DNA from: Rostratula benghalensis
Lineage: Eukaryota; Chordata; Aves; Charadriiformes; Rostratulidae
NCBI GenBank assembly: GCA_013399305.1
Contig: VXAI01000194.1
Span: 1,050,791-1,114,790, forward strand
Length of the DNA: 64,000 nt
Direction: 5' to 3'
Below, in pieces: positions 61,575 to 64,000 of this stretch. The notes below the pieces were generated by a model. It worked only from the letters and a program-made list of their open reading frames with translations. It searched no databases and had not been told where the DNA came from. A program made the translations under genes and the position numbers. The stretch's first letter is position 1, and each line of letters opens with the position of its first letter.

Positions 61575-64000
61575 AAGTGTAACGAGACAATCACCAAGTG
61601 CAATTTCATAGTAGCTACATCTGAACCAAGGTTGCAGTGAAGGCACTGACCAGTGGGATCACGCAGGGAGCCCACCCTGCCCCAGTCACTAGATGTGAAG
61701 AGCTGCTTTTTTTTTTTCCGCTTCATAAGCGTTTTTTTGACTGGAGGTGAGGTTCAGGTTTATTTTACTGAACAGGCACCTTCTAGCAAAGTCCAACCTC
61801 GTGGATGAGGGCATGGGGTGTCTCCTCTTGTCTCTGCCCTGTCGCCTTCCTCTCTTCGCTTCGGAATCCCCCTCCTGTGCCAGCATCCAAAGCTTGAGGG
61901 TCTGTGGCAGAGGGATTAGTGAGGATGGGGAGGAAGGGTCCTCTGTGCCGAAGCACCCGTTCCTGTGTGCCCACGAGGAAAGTGAGTGATCCTGGGCTTG
62001 AGGAGTGCAGGGCCCTGAACACTGGCTGGGAGCAGGCAGGTCTCTGGGGACAGGTTTAGGCTCCCTTTCGCCAACCATCAGACAGCAAAGACCTTGTCCA
62101 GCCTCCCGTCGGGGGCAGAGTTGGGTCACTGCTGTGGGATGTGCTCTGCGCTGCGGCTGATGGGGCAGAGAGCTCTCCCCATCCACCCTTCTCCCCTTCT
62201 GCCTCCCAGTGCTCTGCTGGAGCCCTCAGGGGTGCCCTGTGCTGCTCCTCCCTGCTGGTGGGGGCACAGCGCTGTTTTTGTGGCAGCCTGCTCGCTTCAG
62301 TTGAGTTTCCTGGAAAAAAACAGCTCCTGTTTTGTGTGTCTGGATTTTCTTTCAGGGGCAGAGTGCTGTTGAGAGGCCCGGTGCAGGTGGGAAGAGGGCA
62401 CCCAGTACCTCTCCTGGCTGAGCCTGAGGCATTTCAAATCTGGGGAGCGTTAGGCTTTTGCGGTGTCTGTTGGAAAAGGACATCCGTGTCCAGCTGCTGG
62501 ATTTCTCTGTGTGTGCAGGCACCAGCTGGAAAAGGTGTGGGCACAGGGAGAGCTTTGCAGCCCTGGTCCTCAGGGCAGCATTGGGGTCACTGAGCACTGC
62601 ATCCCCTGCTCTGTTCCTTTCCCCACTGCTTTCTGTGCTGCCTTCCCTTCCACTGCTGGGTTGTGGCTGCCCCATCCCTGGAGGGGTTCAAGGCCAGGCT
62701 GGATGGGGCTTGGAGCAACCTGGGCTGGTGGGAGGTGTCCCTGCCCAGGGCAGGGGGGTTGGAACTGGATGATCTTTAAGGTCCCTTCTAACTCTGACCC
62801 TTCTGTGATTCCCCTGTGGTCTGTGGGAGGAAAACCTGCTCTGGCAGTGACTAAGGTAAATGATCCTCCTGAACGCTGCCGGCACTCTGGGCTTTTTCCC
62901 ATTTGGATATAAATCAATTCAGTTTACACTCAGTTTACACTGAGCACAGTTTCACCTGAGCAGGAGTTACCGCCTTGGGAACTTCACCCAGTTACCCCAG
63001 GGTTAAATGCTGTGCTCTGGTGTGGGAATATAAATGGAGTGTGTGAGTGCGTGGGGGGGAAAGCTCTGAGCATCTCCCAGGGCTGGGGAAAATACCCCCT
63101 GGAGCCTGATTTCAGTGGCTAAAATTTTTTCAGCTGGAAAAATGGTGCGACGTGGTGCTGTTAATGTTGGTTTTCCTCTGAACTAAGGGCAGGGTGGAAG
63201 CTCTTTGTTACCCTGGATGAGGCTGGGACGGGCTGAGCTCCACAGAGCCCTGCCAGAGTGCGGGCAGTTCTGCTCCTTAGGCAAGGAGGGGTTCGTGGGG
63301 ACAGTCCCTGCCTCTCCCCAGGGAAGAGCTGAAGGACCCCTCACGGTCCAAGTCCAGCCCAAAGGTAGTCTGGGCTGGGGCAGTCCCAGGCCCAGGATCC
63401 ACTTGCAGGGCTGGTCCTTGCTCTGGAGATGAGAAAGATCAGGATGAGAGAGGGGGAACCAGCTCTGGGAAGGCCCAGGAGCAGCTCCTACCCAACCGCA
63501 TGGTGCTCAAGGACCTCTCTGAAGCTGTAGCAGATTCTTTTCCTGCTCTGCTGGCTGTACACTCAGTTCTCCTTCTACTGCCAGGGCTGTTTGCTGTGCT
63601 CAGGAGGTGGAGGTGGGCTCTTTGCCCCATCAGGCTGTGCTCCCAGACCCTCAGAAGGGCAGGTGATGGATTTTTGAGGTGGTTTTCCCCTTTCCACCTT
63701 GGTACCATAAGACCAGGCGTGCTCTCCCCTTCCCCACCTTTGCCAGGTGCCTGCTGTGGCGGTAGCTCTGAACCTCATACCCTCCCCCCCAAGTGACTGT
63801 GACTTCTCACAGATCTCCTTTGGCCAAAGCTCTGTTCAAAGAAACCAACAGAACCCAAGAAACCAACTCTGGGAGCCTGCAGGAGTCTCAGCCCGGAGAC
63901 TTCCGAGTGTTCTCTGCTGCTCACCCCATCTCCCTGCCTGATGTTGAGGAATAGAATAGGAGACTTCCTTCCATTAACACTTAAGCTTTTATATAGATAA
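61575..64000. other. Downstream flank of SLC41A1, no gene recognised
   Basis: Apart from one CR1 fragment (62669-62813) nothing is recognised. By synteny RAB29 should follow, but no Rab GTPase exon (GxxxxGKS/T, DTAGQE, NKxD) is visible up to 64000. Confidence 0.6.
62669..62813 (+). mobile_element. CR1 LINE fragment (3' end), + orientation
   Basis: A short 3' end of CR1: 'catccctggaggggttcaaggccaggctgg' through 'ggtcccttctaactctgacccttctgtgattc'. Its reverse complement is almost identical to the core of the 42-kb and 49-kb copies, so it belongs to the same subfamily in the opposite orientation. Confidence 0.95.

Noticed and set aside
61575..64000. First exon of RAB29
   Set aside because: Expected from synteny, but no Rab motif or CpG-rich first exon was found before the window ends.
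1..64000. tRNA, rRNA, snoRNA or microRNA genes
   Set aside because: Looked for by eye (tRNA arms, box C/D and H/ACA patterns, long hairpins); nothing convincing. A covariance-model search would be needed to exclude them.

Overview
The window is vertebrate nuclear DNA and almost certainly avian. Genes are split into many short exons with GT/AG introns. The interspersed repeats are CR1 LINE fragments, the dominant retroposon family of birds and other reptiles, and no mammalian SINEs are seen. Introns are compact and GC-rich, as on an avian microchromosome. One assembly gap (136 N, 686-821) is present. The species cannot be fixed from the sequence.

Three protein-coding genes could be assembled exon by exon, all on the + strand and in this order: SLC26A9 (20 coding exons, 7595-20827, 806 aa), PM20D1 (13 coding exons, 24667-34883, 517 aa) and SLC41A1 (10 coding exons, 45018-61330, 515 aa). 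Every junction listed has a GT donor and an AG acceptor and keeps the reading frame. The order and orientation match the human 1q32.1 'PARK16' neighbourhood, where RAB29 and NUCKS1 follow SLC41A1. RAB29 would therefore be expected just beyond position 64000.

Layout: 1-7594 holds a probable SLC26A9 promoter (CCAAT, TATA, AP-1 at 380-440), a probable non-coding first exon and a 7-kb first intron with a 15-bp minisatellite. The SLC26A9 body runs to 20827, followed by a long AT-rich probable 3' UTR to about 23.9 kb. PM20D1 starts in a CpG-rich promoter with a ZNF143-type site and two inverted CCAAT boxes. From 34.9 to 43.2 kb lie the PM20D1 3' UTR, a CR1 reverse-transcriptase remnant and mostly unexplained sequence. 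That stretch includes minus-strand open segments with splice-like borders, which I could not identify. SLC41A1 starts in a CpG island at 43.2-43.9 kb. The tail after 61.6 kb holds one CR1 fragment and nothing else recognised.

The genes do not form a pathway. SLC26A9 is an epithelial chloride transporter/channel, PM20D1 an N-acyl amino acid synthase/hydrolase, and SLC41A1 a plasma-membrane magnesium transporter. Their linkage is an ancient block of synteny. I found no convincing previously undescribed system. The most worthwhile leads are the unexplained minus-strand open segments at 35.7-39.2 kb and a near-identical pair of directly repeated CR1 copies flanking the promoter and first coding exon of SLC41A1.
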